From Streptomyces sp. NBC_01431 (GTDB taxonomy: Bacteria > Actinomycetota > Actinomycetes > Streptomycetales > Streptomycetaceae), in assembly GCF_036231355.1 (NCBI RefSeq), contig NZ_CP109496.1:248001-312000 (forward strand): a DNA stretch of 64,000 nucleotides, read 5' to 3'. The translations under genes and the position numbers were made by a program. Each line of letters begins with the position of its first letter. Within the stretch, counting starts at the first letter, position 1. Under the pieces are notes generated by a model that saw only the letters and a list, made by a program, of their open reading frames with translations, did not search any database and was not told where the DNA came from. Shown here piece by piece: positions 1-8,904 of this stretch.

Positions 1-256
1 CACGCGACCGCGCCGGGTTCGACCACGGTGACGCCGACGGTGGCGGCGACGGGGGCGGCGACGGGGGCGAGGGACTCCATGAAGCCCTCGACGGCGAACT
101 TGGCCGCGCAGTACGCCTCGTTGAAGGGCTGGCCGACGACGCCGCCGACACTGGTGACGGTGATCACCCGGCCCTGGGCCGCGCGCAGGTGCGGCAGGGC
201 GGCCCGGGTCATGGCGGCCACGCCGAAGAAGTTGACCTCCATGGCGGTGCGGACGG
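1..256 (-). pseudogene. SDR-family oxidoreductase, internal fragment
   Basis: Read on the minus strand, this piece gives a short-chain dehydrogenase middle section: an NFFG stretch, a TRAALPHLR helix, [11 protein letters not shown] (the serine strand) and the catalytic motif as [10 protein letters not shown], with Y and K four residues apart. The protein runs off the window start at its C-terminal side. The NAD-binding N-terminal ~90 residues are absent, because homology stops at about 256, where a TetR-like piece on the other strand begins. This is a truncated relic with no usable start; its substrate cannot be inferred. Confidence 0.7.
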
Positions 257-416
257 GAACGCATCCTCGAAGCCGCCGTACGCGCCTTCTCCGAGAAGGG
301 CGCGGACGTTGCGATCGAGCGTCGCACTGGTCACCAGCGCTCCTGCCCAGCGCGAACGGGCCGGCCGCCTCCTCGACCTGCTCCTCGACGGCCTCCGCTA
401 CGGAACAGACCGATAA
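257..416 (+). pseudogene. TetR-family regulator relic with internal deletion
   Basis: The first 66 bases read [20 protein letters not shown], a typical TetR first helix. From 321 a different frame reads [18 protein letters not shown] and ends in a typical TetR C-terminus with a stop at 414-416. The recognition helix and nearly all of the ligand domain are missing, so the two ends have been joined by a deletion that also shifted the frame. It abuts the broken SDR gene; SDR/TetR pairs are common, so both may come from one lost locus. Confidence 0.5.
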
Positions 417-599
417 CACCCCATCCTCATCCTCTTCGGCACACCCGCCCGGCCCCGGCAGCGGACGGCACCAACGGCATCAGCAGAACCCTGGACTGTC
501 GGGAGCTGCTGCGAGCCCTGCAAGGAGTGGCGAGAGGATCGTCCGGGTGAGCCAGCAGTTGAAGACGATCAAGACGAGTAGCTCCGTGCACCACACCTG

Positions 600-926
600 T
601 TGCATCCGCTACAGTGCTCCGGACCGCTCCTGAGCTGCGAGAACTCCCGTCGAACGCTCGCGGAGCCCCGGAGAAACCTGGGCGACTTCGACTGGGGCGG
701 CCTGCGCATCGCCGCCACCCTGCTGCGCCACGTGCCCTGGCAGCCATGGCACTGCACGGCCGCCGACTACCGAATGGCAGCCGCCACCGCCACAACACCC
801 GTTCCCCTGTCCGGCCCCCCTGCCGAATCCCCCTGGGAGCCCGGCCTTGCCCGCGCCCTCACCGACATCGGCCACCGCGTCGAGGAGGAGGCGGTGCTGG
901 GCACGCTCCTCGCCGACCTGGGGTGA
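600..926 (+). pseudogene. JetD-like (TIGR02679/DUF2399) C-terminal fragment, Wadjet type II
   Basis: Recognisable homology starts near 678 with GDFDWGGLRIA, the conserved toprim-like strand of TIGR02679/DUF2399 proteins. It continues through PWHCTAADY, PLSGPP, SPWEPGLARAL and VEEEAVLGTLLADL to the stop. In intact Wadjet type II loci this protein is JetD, the nuclease subunit acting with DUF2397, DUF2398 and an SMC-like ATPase against plasmids. Here only the last ~80 residues remain and none of the partners is in the window. Bases 600-677 are open but do not look like the rest of the family. The family call is made from remembered motifs. Confidence 0.55.
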
Positions 927-944
927 CGGACCTCGGCGCGGAGC

Positions 945-1460
945 TCACAGACCGTGCTCGTCCAGCGTCTTCATCAGGTTGCGCTTGCGTTTCTGGTCGG
1001 CGCGCAGGGTGGTTAGGTAGGCGGCGAACTCCTCCTGCGTGCCCAGGTTTTGGTGGCACTCCCGGGCGGCGAGCAACAGCCGGGCCATCTGCTGATAGGT
1101 GCGGTCCCCCGTCCTCTGCTTCAGCGGTTCGATCAGCCGCAGGTAGACCGCGAGCACATCGGCCGGCCGCGTCCTTCGAGCGGTCCGCGAGGGTGAGCCA
1201 CTGCCGGTCGTCGGCACGGCCCTCGGCCGCCTGCCAGGTGGCGTCCAGGTCTCCGTCGTCGAGCAGGGCGTCGACCAGTACGGGCCCGCGGTGCCAACCA
1301 CGGCGCGGCTCCGTCGCATCGGCACGCAGAACCTCCAACGCGGCTTCGCGTTCCGTCTTCCAGCAGCCCGCAGCCTCGGCCGCGGTGCGCAGCACCTGGT
1401 ATGCGGCGAGGGAGCGGTGTGCCTGAAAGCGCTCTCGGCGGACCGCGTCCAAGTTGAGCC
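945..1460 (-). pseudogene. SWIM zinc-finger-type protein, C-terminal part, frameshifted
   Basis: Two minus-strand frames make one protein tail. The upstream frame (about 1460-1170) reads AYQVLRTAAEAAG, LVDALLDDGDLDATW and RQWLTLADRSKD. After a shift near 1168 the other frame reads ADVLAVYLRLIEPLKQRTG, LLLAARECHQNLG and RKRNLMKTLDEHGL, then stops. This pattern matches the helical C-terminus of actinobacterial SWIM zinc-finger proteins; the CxCx(n)CxH finger itself is absent. Upstream of 1460 the similarity ends. Confidence 0.5.
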
Positions 1461-1715
1461 CGTAATACGACCACGAGCCACGTGAGGAGCCGGCAAACAG
1501 CCGACCGCCAACCCGTGGTCGTGGCCGACAGGACCAAGTAGGGTCCCCCGACGTGAACACCGGACCGGCTCTGCGCCACACACGGATTGGTCACCCGGTG
1601 GGGGGCTGATCGCACAGCGGGTGCGCGCGTGGCACCCCGTCAGTTCGGCCCGCGGACCAGGGCTTCTGCCCTACGAGTCCGTTAATCCGTGCCGAACGAC
1701 AGCGAGGTCGACCAC

Positions 1716-2090
1716 ATGCCAGCCACCTTCGACCACACCATCATCGCCGCCAAGGACCGCGGCGAGTCGGCTCGGTTCCACCGTGAGCTCTTGGAGCTTT
1801 CCCAGGCGCCGTCCTGGGGCCCGTTCACCAACATCCAGTTCACCGACGGCGTGCTTCTTCAGTTCGCCGAGCCGCCGGTGGAGATCCAGATGCAGCACTA
1901 CGCGTTCCTCCTCGACGACGAGCTGTTCGATCGGGCGTACCAGCGACTGTGCGAGCGCGGCATCGAGCACTGGGCCGATCCGCAGATGCGGCGCTCGGAC
2001 GAGATCAACACCGAGCACGGCGGTAGAGGGGTGTACTTCAAGGACCCCGCCGGTCACGCGATCGAGTTGATCACCCGACCGTACCTGTAA
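1716..2090 (+). CDS. VOC-family (glyoxalase-like) protein
   Basis: A 124-residue single-domain vicinal-oxygen-chelate fold protein. It opens with FDHTIIAAKD and has RFHRELLEL (the helix after the first strand), a central QMQHYAFLLDDELFDRAYQRL and a C-terminal GRGVYFKDPAGHAIELITRP, the classic VOC ending. The ATG at 1716 starts the protein just before the first strand; a GTG at 1689 would add nine residues that look unstructured. Such proteins bind a metal and act as dioxygenases, isomerases or antibiotic-binding proteins; the substrate is not readable. It stands alone between a relic and sigJ. Confidence 0.75.
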   Translation: MPATFDHTIIAAKDRGESARFHRELLELSQAPSWGPFTNIQFTDGVLLQFAEPPVEIQMQHYAFLLDDELFDRAYQRLCERGIEHWADPQMRRSDEINTEHGGRGVYFKDPAGHAIELITRPYL

Positions 2091-2250
2091 CCGAGGCGGC
2101 GCATGGTCGGGCAGCCCACGCAAGGCGCCCGGCCAGGCGGCCGGTTCGGGGAACTCGCCGATCTCCAGGCCCCGTCCGGGCACCGCGCGGCTCCCTGGGA
2201 CACGGCACCTCTTCTACCGCACCACCCAGGCGGCGCCTAGGATCGCGGGC

Positions 2251-3195
2251 ATGGCGCTGATCATGAGTGACGTGGACCGGTTCGAGGCCGCCAGGCCCCG
2301 GCTGGAGACCATCGCCTACCGGCTGCTCGGCTCGGCGAGCGAGGCGGAGGATGCCGTGCAGGAGACGTTCCTGCGCTGGCAGGCGGCCGACGTCGAGCGG
2401 ATCGAGGTGCCCGAGGCCTGGCTCACCAAGGTCCTCACCAACTACTGCCTCAACCAGCTGAGTTCGGCACGCGCCCGGCGCGAGACGTACGTGGGACGCT
2501 GGCTCCCCGAGCCGCTGCTCGCGGGGGACCCGATGCTGGGCCCGGCCGACACCGTCGAGCAGCGCGAGTCGGTGTCGTACGCCGTCCTCGTCCTGCTGGA
2601 ACGCCTCTCACCCAACGAGCGGGCGGTGTACGTGCTGCGGGAGGCGTTCGACTACCCGCACCGGGAGATCGCCGCGATCCTGGACATCTCCGAAGCGGCC
2701 AGCCAGCAGATCTACCACCGGGCCAAGAAGCACGTCGCGGACGGCGAGGCCCGCACCGACATCGACAAGGGTGCCGCCCGGCGCATCGTCGAGGAATTCC
2801 TGACGGCGGCGACCAGCGGGCGCACCGAGCCCCTCGTACGCCTGCTCACCCAGGAGGCCGTCGCGGTCGGCGACGGCGGCGGCAAGGTCCCGGCCCGCGC
2901 GAAGGCGTTCGAGGGGGCGCTCGCGGTCGCCACGTTCCTGCGCGGCATGTTCAAGCCCAGCGACGCCAAGCGGGCCCACATCGGCGGCGTACCCGACATC
3001 TACGCCACGACGGCCAACGGCGAGCCTGCCATCGTCGCGATCGTCGACGGCAGGGTGGTCGGGGTCATCTGCCTGGAGGTCACCGCGGAGGGCATCGTGG
3101 CGGTGCGCAGCCAGGTCAACCCCGACAAGCTCACCCGGGCGAACGAGCGGTGGGCCGCCGGGGACCACGAGGAGGCCCCGCTCTACACCCTCTGA
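2251..3195 (+). CDS. sigJ: ECF41 sigma factor, SigJ type
   Basis: A 314-residue extracytoplasmic-function sigma factor. Region 2 (RPRLETIAYRLLGSASEAED) and region 4 (LSPNERAVYVLREAFDYPHR, then EIAAILDISEAASQQIYHRA) are complete. The linker has the WLPEPL motif, and a C-terminal SnoaL-like extension carries DGGGK and NPDKL. These motifs define ECF41, in which the fused extension, not an anti-sigma factor, controls activity. The ATG at 2251 has AGGA about 12 bases upstream; an ATG at 2263 is possible. The next gene is an FAD oxidoreductase, the neighbour type expected for ECF41 and its probable target. Confidence 0.88.
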   Translation: MALIMSDVDRFEAARPRLETIAYRLLGSASEAEDAVQETFLRWQAADVERIEVPEAWLTKVLTNYCLNQLSSARARRETYVGRWLPEPLLAGDPMLGPADTVEQRESVSYAVLVLLERLSPNERAVYVLREAFDYPHREIAAILDISEAASQQIYHRAKKHVADGEARTDIDKGAARRIVEEFLTAATSGRTEPLVRLLTQEAVAVGDGGGKVPARAKAFEGALAVATFLRGMFKPSDAKRAHIGGVPDIYATTANGEPAIVAIVDGRVVGVICLEVTAEGIVAVRSQVNPDKLTRANERWAAGDHEEAPLYTL

Positions 3196-3201
3196 ACGCG
3201 A

Positions 3202-3233
3202 GTGACGCAGGTCACATCCTGATCCTGTCAGGA
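3202..3233. promoter_or_regulatory. Two adjacent inverted repeats between sigJ and the oxidoreductase
   Basis: GTGAC-N4-GTCAC (3202-3215) is followed directly by TCCTGA-N5-TCAGGA (3217-3233), starting 7 bases after the sigJ stop and about 75 bases before the oxidoreductase start. The GTCACA at 3211 resembles the -35 element of ECF41 promoters, but I find no matching -10 element at the right distance. The pair could be an operator, part of a promoter or a weak terminator. Confidence 0.35.
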
Positions 3234-3308
3234 AACGAGGGGCTGTCCGGTTCAAGGGGCGAAACCGCGCCGGACAGCGGCGGAACCCCTCCAGACAGGA
3301 GCACGGAC

Positions 3309-4511
3309 ATGCAGCACCGCATCGTCGTCCTCGGAGCCGGCTACGCCGGCGCCACCGCCGCCGGCCGCCTCGCCAAGCGGCTGCATCGCGAGGACATCGC
3401 CATCACCCTCGTCAACCCCGAGCCCGACTTCGTGGAGCGCGTCCGGCTGCACCAGCTCGCGACCGGCCAGGACCTCAAGCCCCGGCTGTTCAGCGAGATG
3501 TTCGCGGGCACGGGCGTGGAGCTGAAGCTCGCGAAGGTCACCGGCCTGGACGTGGACCGCAAGACGGTGACGGTTGACTCGGCGGACGCCCTCGGGCGCG
3601 AGGAACTGGCCTACGACACCCTGGTCTACGCCCTCGGCAGCGGCTGGAACGACGGAGGCGTCCCCGGCACCGCCGAACACGCCCACGAGATCTCCAGCCG
3701 CCCCGGCGCCCTGCGCCTGCGCGAGCGCCTCGCCGCCCTGGAGTCCGGTCGGCCAGTGCTCGTGGTCGGCGGCGGCCTGACCGGCCTGGAGGCGGCGACG
3801 GAGATCGCCGAGGCCCGCCCGGACCTCGACGTTGCCCTGGCCGCCCACGGCGTACTGGGCGACTGGCTCTCGGAGAAGGGCCACGCCCACCTCCGCAAGG
3901 TGGTGGCCAAGCTCGGCATCACGGTCCACGAGCACGCGGCGGTCGACGCCGTGAAGGCGGACCGCGTCACGACCGCCGACGGCCGGACCATCCCCGCCGA
4001 GGTGACCGTCTGGACGACCGGATTCGCGGTCCACCCGATCGCCGGTGCCACCGCCCTGGAGCTCAGCGGCCGCGGCCAGATCGTGGTCGACGCGACGATG
4101 CGCTCGGTCTCCCATCCGGACGTGTACGCCGTGGGCGACGCGGCGATGGCGATGGGCCCCCAGGACAAGCCGCTGCGGATGTCGTGCGCCTCGGGCGTCC
4201 CCATGGCCTGGCAGGCCGCCGACGCCATCGCCGCCCGCCTCACCGACACCAAGGTCCCCCAGGTCTCCATCCGCTACTTCCAGCAGTGCGTCTCCCTCGG
4301 CCGCAAGGAAGGCCTGATCCAGTTCGTCACCGCCGACGACCGAGCGGTCGACCGCGCCTTGACGGGCCGCGTGGCGGCCATCTACAAGGAGCTGATTTGC
4401 AAGGGCGCGGCCTGGGGCGTCGCCAACCCGACGGCGGGCATGCCGACAAGGCGCCGCCGGGTTGCAGGCCAGGAGAGCGAGAGTCGCGTACAGGCGGAGG
4501 CGTCGGCCTGA
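3309..4511 (+). CDS. FAD-dependent NAD(P)H oxidoreductase (NDH-2-like)
   Basis: A 400-residue pyridine nucleotide-disulfide-type flavoprotein. It has an N-terminal FAD Rossmann motif (VVLGAGYAGATAAGRLA), a second nucleotide fold for NAD(P)H (VLVVGGGLTGLEAATEIAE), an ATG-like TGF segment (VTVWTTGFAV) and the FAD-closing VYAVGDAAMA. The ATG at 3309 has GGAGC 7 bases upstream; the open frame before it covers the intergenic repeats and is not coding. The layout resembles type II NADH dehydrogenases without a C-terminal membrane anchor. It follows sigJ by about 110 bases, which suggests control by that ECF41 factor. Confidence 0.82.
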   Translation: MQHRIVVLGAGYAGATAAGRLAKRLHREDIAITLVNPEPDFVERVRLHQLATGQDLKPRLFSEMFAGTGVELKLAKVTGLDVDRKTVTVDSADALGREELAYDTLVYALGSGWNDGGVPGTAEHAHEISSRPGALRLRERLAALESGRPVLVVGGGLTGLEAATEIAEARPDLDVALAAHGVLGDWLSEKGHAHLRKVVAKLGITVHEHAAVDAVKADRVTTADGRTIPAEVTVWTTGFAVHPIAGATALELSGRGQIVVDATMRSVSHPDVYAVGDAAMAMGPQDKPLRMSCASGVPMAWQAADAIAARLTDTKVPQVSIRYFQQCVSLGRKEGLIQFVTADDRAVDRALTGRVAAIYKELICKGAAWGVANPTAGMPTRRRRVAGQESESRVQAEASA

Positions 4512-4844
4512 CGCTCACCGACCCGAACTGCCGCTTCGGTGCAGCCCCGTGCGCCCCGTCCCGGATTCCACCGGTGGGATTACCCTGCCGCCTCGCTCCA
4601 GCTGGGAGGCGGTCGGGCAGCGGTGCGTTGGCGCAGCTCGGCTGACGGGACGGGGCAGGGCGCCGTAATGACGGTGGCCATGCCAAGAGCATTCCGCCAC
4701 GGCCCGGGGGCTCGTCGAACGGCATGTACAGAGAGGCGAGTTCCGGATCCCCACGCAGGGCCTGATTCTCGGAGGCTATGCGCTCGGCAGACCAGATGAG
4801 ACCGTCCCCGTACTCGTCCTCGATGCCTGGATCAGTGACGATTC
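4512..4844. other. Gap, no supported gene
   Basis: Intergenic DNA between the oxidoreductase and an IS701 relic. I see no frame with convincing family motifs and no strong terminator. Confidence 0.5.
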
Positions 4845-5075
4845 GGGCGCGGGGCGCTGATCGACCGGGAGCTGTATCTTCCCACCTCGTGGACGGACGA
4901 CCGCGAGCGGTGCCGGGACGCGAGCGCCCCGGACGAGGTGGTGTTCGCGACGAAGACCGAGCATTTCAAGGCCATGCTCCTGCGTGTGGTGGAGGCGGGT
5001 GTGCCGTTCGCGTGGGTCACCCCGGACGAGGCCTACGGGCAGTCGAAATCCCTGCGGTGGTGGATGGAACAGCGG
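4845..5075 (+). pseudogene. IS701-type transposase internal fragment
   Basis: One frame reads FGRGALIDRELYLPTSWTDD, then RCRDA, DEVVFATKTEHFKAMLLRVV, AGVPFAWVTPDEAYG and LRWWMEQR. This is the central DDE region of IS701-family transposases, including the conserved W-V-T-x-D-E-x-Y-G block. Both ends are missing and an in-frame stop lies just upstream, so it is a relic. Confidence 0.7.
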
Positions 5076-5297
5076 CCATCTTGGCCCATGTGCGCGGTAG
5101 ATGGTCCGCAGGGTAGCGCCTGAACCATCCCAGGCAGGTGTTATAGGAGCTCTGCCATGTTCGCGATTTCTGCACGGTGTCCTTGCGGCATGTTTGACGC
5201 TGACCTGGGATGCGTGTGGTCTCACCGGCGGCTTGCACCCTCTCGTGATGAGTCGACACCGGCGCACGCGCCGTCGGGAGCTTGTCCGATGCGGGGA

Positions 5298-6419
5298 TCA
5301 GAGGGCCAGGCGGCGGATCGCGACCGCGGCCGCGTCGTCGTCGAGGTGTCCGTGGACGTGAGCCAGCAGGTCGTCGTGGAGAGCACGCAGGAGCTCGTCC
5401 GGGTCGTCCCTGGCCCATGCGGGCGCCCGTTCGCTGAACGGGTAGAAGAGCCCGCCGGTGTTGCGCGCTTCGATGACGCCGTCCGTATAGAGGAGAAGCA
5501 GGTCGCCGACCTCGAACGGGAACGTCTGGACATCGTAGGCGGCGATACCGAAGGCGCCGCCGAGCCCGATCGGGAGGTGGCTCACCTCCGGCGTGAGGGG
5601 AGTGACGTGAGTGCCGCGCAGGAGCAGCGGCGGTGGGTGGCCGCAGTTGATGAGGTGAACGACCGGCTCGTCGTCGGGAATGTCCAGCAGGATCGCGGTG
5701 GCGAAGTCCTCGTCGGTGTCCTCCTCCGACGGTGACCGCCACTGACTGGTGTCCCAGCGGAACGCGGCGTCCAGGTGAACGGCGAGGCGAGGCAGGGTGG
5801 CCTGCCGATGGGCGGCCGCGCGGAAGGCGCCGAGCAATAGGGCGGAGTTGCTGATCGAGGCCAGGCCATTGCCGCGCACATCACCGATGAGGAGCCTGGT
5901 GCTGTGGTGGTCGGTCCGCGCTGCCGCGTACAGATCTCCACCCAGGTCGGCTTCTTCCTCGGCGGGGACGTACAGCCCGGAAATCCGCAGCGGACCGGAG
6001 CGGGCTGGCAATGGCTGCAGCAGCACACTCTGCGCTGCCTCTGCGACGGACCGCACCCGGTACAACTGGCGCTCACTCCGGTCCCGCACCACGCAGATGC
6101 CGGCACACACGGCCGAGACAACGACCAGAGCGGTGATCTGAGCCTGGATATTGGCGGAGGACAAACCCTCCCTCAGCACACCGATCAGCACCTGCGCCGT
6201 CACGGCGAGCGCCCCCATCAGCGCCGTGACGCGGGCGCCCGCGAACGCCACCGTGATCGCCGGTGCCGCCACCAGCAGGGGCCCGAGATGAATGCGCGGC
6301 GGAGCCAGCACATCGACCGCGCAGACCGCGACGATCAGCCCCAGAGGGATCACCACCAGCGCGGGCGCGTGACCCGGCTGCCAGCCACGCCAAAACACCC
6401 GCCACGCTCGCAAGGCCAT
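5298..6419 (-). CDS. Membrane SpoIIE/PP2C-type serine phosphatase
   Basis: A 373-residue protein. Two to four N-terminal hydrophobic segments (ALVVIPLGLIVAVCAVDVL, LLVAAPAITVAFAGA and LMGALAVTAQVLIG) anchor it. A linker (RSVAEAAQSVLLQPLP) leads to a PP2C domain with GGDLYAAA (metal-binding Asp), LLIGDVRGNG, INCGHPPPLLL and DLLLLYTDGVIEARN. This is the RsbU-like group that dephosphorylates anti-anti-sigma factors, here without a PAS or GAF sensor. The start at 6419 (MALRAWRVFW) matches the usual beginning of this family; longer starts up to 6641 add a Cys-rich, non-typical leader. No sigma or anti-sigma partner is adjacent. Confidence 0.85.
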   Translation of the reverse strand: MALRAWRVFWRGWQPGHAPALVVIPLGLIVAVCAVDVLAPPRIHLGPLLVAAPAITVAFAGARVTALMGALAVTAQVLIGVLREGLSSANIQAQITALVVVSAVCAGICVVRDRSERQLYRVRSVAEAAQSVLLQPLPARSGPLRISGLYVPAEEEADLGGDLYAAARTDHHSTRLLIGDVRGNGLASISNSALLLGAFRAAAHRQATLPRLAVHLDAAFRWDTSQWRSPSEEDTDEDFATAILLDIPDDEPVVHLINCGHPPPLLLRGTHVTPLTPEVSHLPIGLGGAFGIAAYDVQTFPFEVGDLLLLYTDGVIEARNTGGLFYPFSERAPAWARDDPDELLRALHDDLLAHVHGHLDDDAAAVAIRRLAL

Positions 6420-6651
6420 ACCCCAAGCTTTCCACCCATCTTCCCCCTGCGGGAGCGCGCCGCTCCGAAGGCCATCCACTGCACATGAGGACTGAACGCG
6501 CCACCGCGCTTGCGTCATGACGGCCTCATGCCGGTGGGGCGCCGTGCACGGCTCTCCTGCGCGAGGGGCGCGGGGGCACTCGCCACCCGCCCGGTGACAC
6601 CAGGATCCGAACTGTGCATCGCATTTGTCCATCCGGGCCACCTACCGTGCA

Positions 6652-6780
6652 CAGTCACAACAGCTGTGGCTGAGCGCTTCAGTTGGCGGATGAGCGCCGT
6701 AGTTAGCGGACTGAGCGGGTGAGCTGTCGGATCGAGCACCTTGCAGGTCAGCGGCCCGATGGAGCGCTCCGACCTACCGG
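6652..6780 (+). repeat. Transposon-end repeat cluster (left)
   Basis: A tip TGTGGC at 6665 leads into units beginning TGAGCG or CGAGCA at 6671, 6691, 6712 and 6733, spaced 20, 21 and 21 bases, each ending near GGCGGA or GGTCAGCG. Just left of the 5-mer ACAGC (6660-6664) lies CAGTCACA (6652-6659), the same tip in opposite orientation. The layout matches the end architecture of Tn5053/Tn402-type transposons (multiple ~19-bp TniA sites and 5-bp target duplication). Confidence 0.5.
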
Positions 6781-6950
6781 TGTCCCTCCCGCCCGCGACC
6801 GTGTCGGTTGAGGCGGGAGCATTCCTGCGCGTCACGACGGATGCCGACTTGGCGGAGCATCGGTACAGCCCGTTGGCGCCGAGATTGATCACGGTCGTGA
6901 CCATCGCGTGGACGACGCCACGGGACCGGCTGTAGGGGCCCCAGTGGTCT

Positions 6951-7184
6951 CGGCAGCACGACGCCGCGATCCGCCTCGTCCAGATGGCCCGCGGCGGATC
7001 ACAGCTGAGCGCCGCCCGCTACCTCGGTATCCCGCCTGGAACTCTGGAGTCCACCACCCTCCTCGTCCGCACCTGGCAGAAACAGCCCGGCAATGCCGAC
7101 ACGCACCAGGCGGCGCTGCACGCCATCGCGACGATCGTCATGAGTACCAGCGGTCCGGGACCGGCGGCCCTGACGATTCCGTAA
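6951..7184 (+). pseudogene. TniQ-like fragment (HTH-bearing segment)
   Basis: The reading RQHDAAIRLVQMARGG, then AARYLGIPPGTL and VRTWQK, with ALHAIATIV before the stop, resembles the internal helical segment of actinobacterial TniQ proteins. These are transposition accessory or target-selection factors of Tn5053-like elements. The usual continuation is missing here, but a piece that looks like it occurs at 9766-10056. No start codon with a ribosome site is present. Confidence 0.4.
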
Positions 7185-7436
7185 GACAGGGCCCGGCGGT
7201 TCTGGAGGATCGCCTAACGGTCGTGGTGGTTGCGAAAGCCGCCAGAAGGTGACCACGGGCCGGTGGTCCCAGCGCACGTGCCGGGGCCCGCCGCTGCCGA
7301 TCCGGGAAGTCCCCTACGTACTGTGGTTCGACGCCGTCGGGGCCCCATCGGCTGGTCGAGGCAGAAAAGCGCGTCCCTGGCGCGATCGTGCGAACGTGCA
7401 GGTCAGGGCGATGAGTTGATATTGTGCCCAGCGTTT

Positions 7437-7457
7437 GGCCCGTCAGTCTGACGGGCC
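7437..7457 (+). promoter_or_regulatory. Perfect hairpin upstream of secreted-protein gene
   Basis: GGCCCGTCA at 7437-7445 and its exact complement at 7449-7457 are separated by 3 bases. The hairpin ends about 30 bases before the GTG start at 7487. With the AT-rich TTGATATTGT just upstream as a possible -10 region, it would lie in the 5' untranslated leader, or it could terminate upstream transcription. Confidence 0.45.
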
Positions 7458-7486
7458 CTGCTCTACTCGCATAGATCGGGTTTCTT

Positions 7487-7900
7487 GTGAAGAAGTCGCT
7501 TTCCGCGCTGACCGTCGCCGGCATAACTACCGTCTCCCTGGTCACTCTGGCGCCCACTGCTTCGGCTTCCGGGTGCGTCTCGACCTGGCTGCGGAGCCCG
7601 GGAACGACGACGAGCGGTGCCATGGTCGCGGTCAAGGCCGACTCGCCTTGCCACGACCTCAACGTGTCTTGGTCGCAAGCCGCCGGCGCCCCCGAGGTCA
7701 AGTACTCCGGGTACATGGGCATGTACCGCAAGTCGAGCTCGGTGGGCTGGACGGGCGGGTCCAAGGGCTATGTCCAGATGGACAACGGCTACCACGACAT
7801 CAACAACTCCTACTTCGCTCTGGTCACGGACCTGACCCCGGGCACCCAGTTCACCGTGATCAGCCGAACCCCCGGCGACCAGGTCACCATCGTTCACTGA
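7487..7900 (+). CDS. Small secreted protein, unknown function
   Basis: A 137-residue protein with a clear signal peptide: MKKSLSALTV start, hydrophobic core to about residue 23, and cleavage expected after TASA. The mature ~110 residues contain only two cysteines (in SGCVSTW and SPCHDL), probably one disulfide. They are rich in Gly, Ser, Tyr and Val with strand-like alternation (YSGYMGMYRKSS, then KGYVQMDNGYHDIN). I do not recognise the family. It lies between the two end-repeat clusters, so it may be transposon cargo together with the lipoprotein downstream. Confidence 0.65.
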   Translation: MKKSLSALTVAGITTVSLVTLAPTASASGCVSTWLRSPGTTTSGAMVAVKADSPCHDLNVSWSQAAGAPEVKYSGYMGMYRKSSSVGWTGGSKGYVQMDNGYHDINNSYFALVTDLTPGTQFTVISRTPGDQVTIVH

Positions 7901-7992
7901 TCTCGCGCCGTGCCTGCCTGTCGGGAAACCCCGTCCGGCAGGCACGGCCCGCGAATCCGGTGGTCCACCCTCGTAATCGGAGGTAGGCGGAC

Positions 7993-8904
7993 ATGCCCCG
8001 CCCCGCCCGGCACTCCCGCCGCCCCCGCTCCTGCGGCGCTCTTGGAGCGGTGCTCGTCAGCACGCTCCTGACCCTGTCGTCCGGCTGCTCGGCGCCGGCG
8101 GCTAGCGCCCCCACGCGCCCTGACGCCTCCGCGCCCGCCGTCGAGCCCGCCACGCCCGTTTCGTACGGCCTGCCGCAGGACGTCACGCCCATGGTGCTGC
8201 CCGCCGGCGGCGCGGACACCCGGCTCACCCAAGGCCTCGAAGGCTTCACCAGCCTGATCCGGTCGGAGACCGTACGAGCCTGCTTCACGTCGGCACACGC
8301 GCAGCTGCCGGATGCCCCTCCGGCCATGTTCGTGCGGCTGTACGAGATTCCGGACCTGGAGACCATCGCGCACAACGGCTTCGCCCCCGCCACGGTCCCC
8401 GGCCAGCAGATCTCCTCCGCTGGTGGTGCGGCGCCGGACAACGCGCTGGTGCAAAGCTGCGGCCAGAAGGGCGATACGGCGGCCGCCGAGCTCCAGTCCG
8501 TCTACGGTCCGTTGTTCTCCCGCTGGCTGAGTGGGCTCGCCCCACTCGAGACGGAGGACACCGTCGTGTCCGCACGCAAGACCTTCACGGGCTGCCTCGC
8601 GGATAAGGGCGTGCAGGCGAAGGACGAGAACGACTTCTTCAACGGGGTCGACAAGAAGATCCAGGAGATCGACGACCGCGACGCCATGAAGGCGGAGGAC
8701 CGCAGGCTCGGAGCGATCTACGCGACCTGCATGAAGCCCGTCGAGGCGGCGCGTGAACCACTGCGCGCGAAGGCGCGGGGGCAGTACGTTGCCGAGCACA
8801 AGGACGAGCTGGCGCAGATCCGCATCAGCCTGCCCGACCGGATCGCCACCATGGAAAAGCGCTACGGGATCCGCTTCTCCGTCCCCGCCCCTGCCGGGCG
8901 CTGA
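7993..8904 (+). CDS. Secreted lipoprotein, unknown function
   Basis: A 303-residue protein with an Arg-rich N-terminus, a hydrophobic segment and a lipobox LSSGC at residues 28-32, followed by an Ala/Pro/Ser linker. It therefore probably attaches to the outer face of the membrane. The body is soluble and helical, with cysteines in RACFTS, VQSCGQ, FTGCLADKG and ATCMKP, spaced as if for two disulfides. GGAGG sits 11 bases before the ATG. No named domain is recognised. It follows the small secreted protein by 92 bases in the same direction. Confidence 0.7.
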   Translation: MPRPARHSRRPRSCGALGAVLVSTLLTLSSGCSAPAASAPTRPDASAPAVEPATPVSYGLPQDVTPMVLPAGGADTRLTQGLEGFTSLIRSETVRACFTSAHAQLPDAPPAMFVRLYEIPDLETIAHNGFAPATVPGQQISSAGGAAPDNALVQSCGQKGDTAAAELQSVYGPLFSRWLSGLAPLETEDTVVSARKTFTGCLADKGVQAKDENDFFNGVDKKIQEIDDRDAMKAEDRRLGAIYATCMKPVEAAREPLRAKARGQYVAEHKDELAQIRISLPDRIATMEKRYGIRFSVPAPAGR

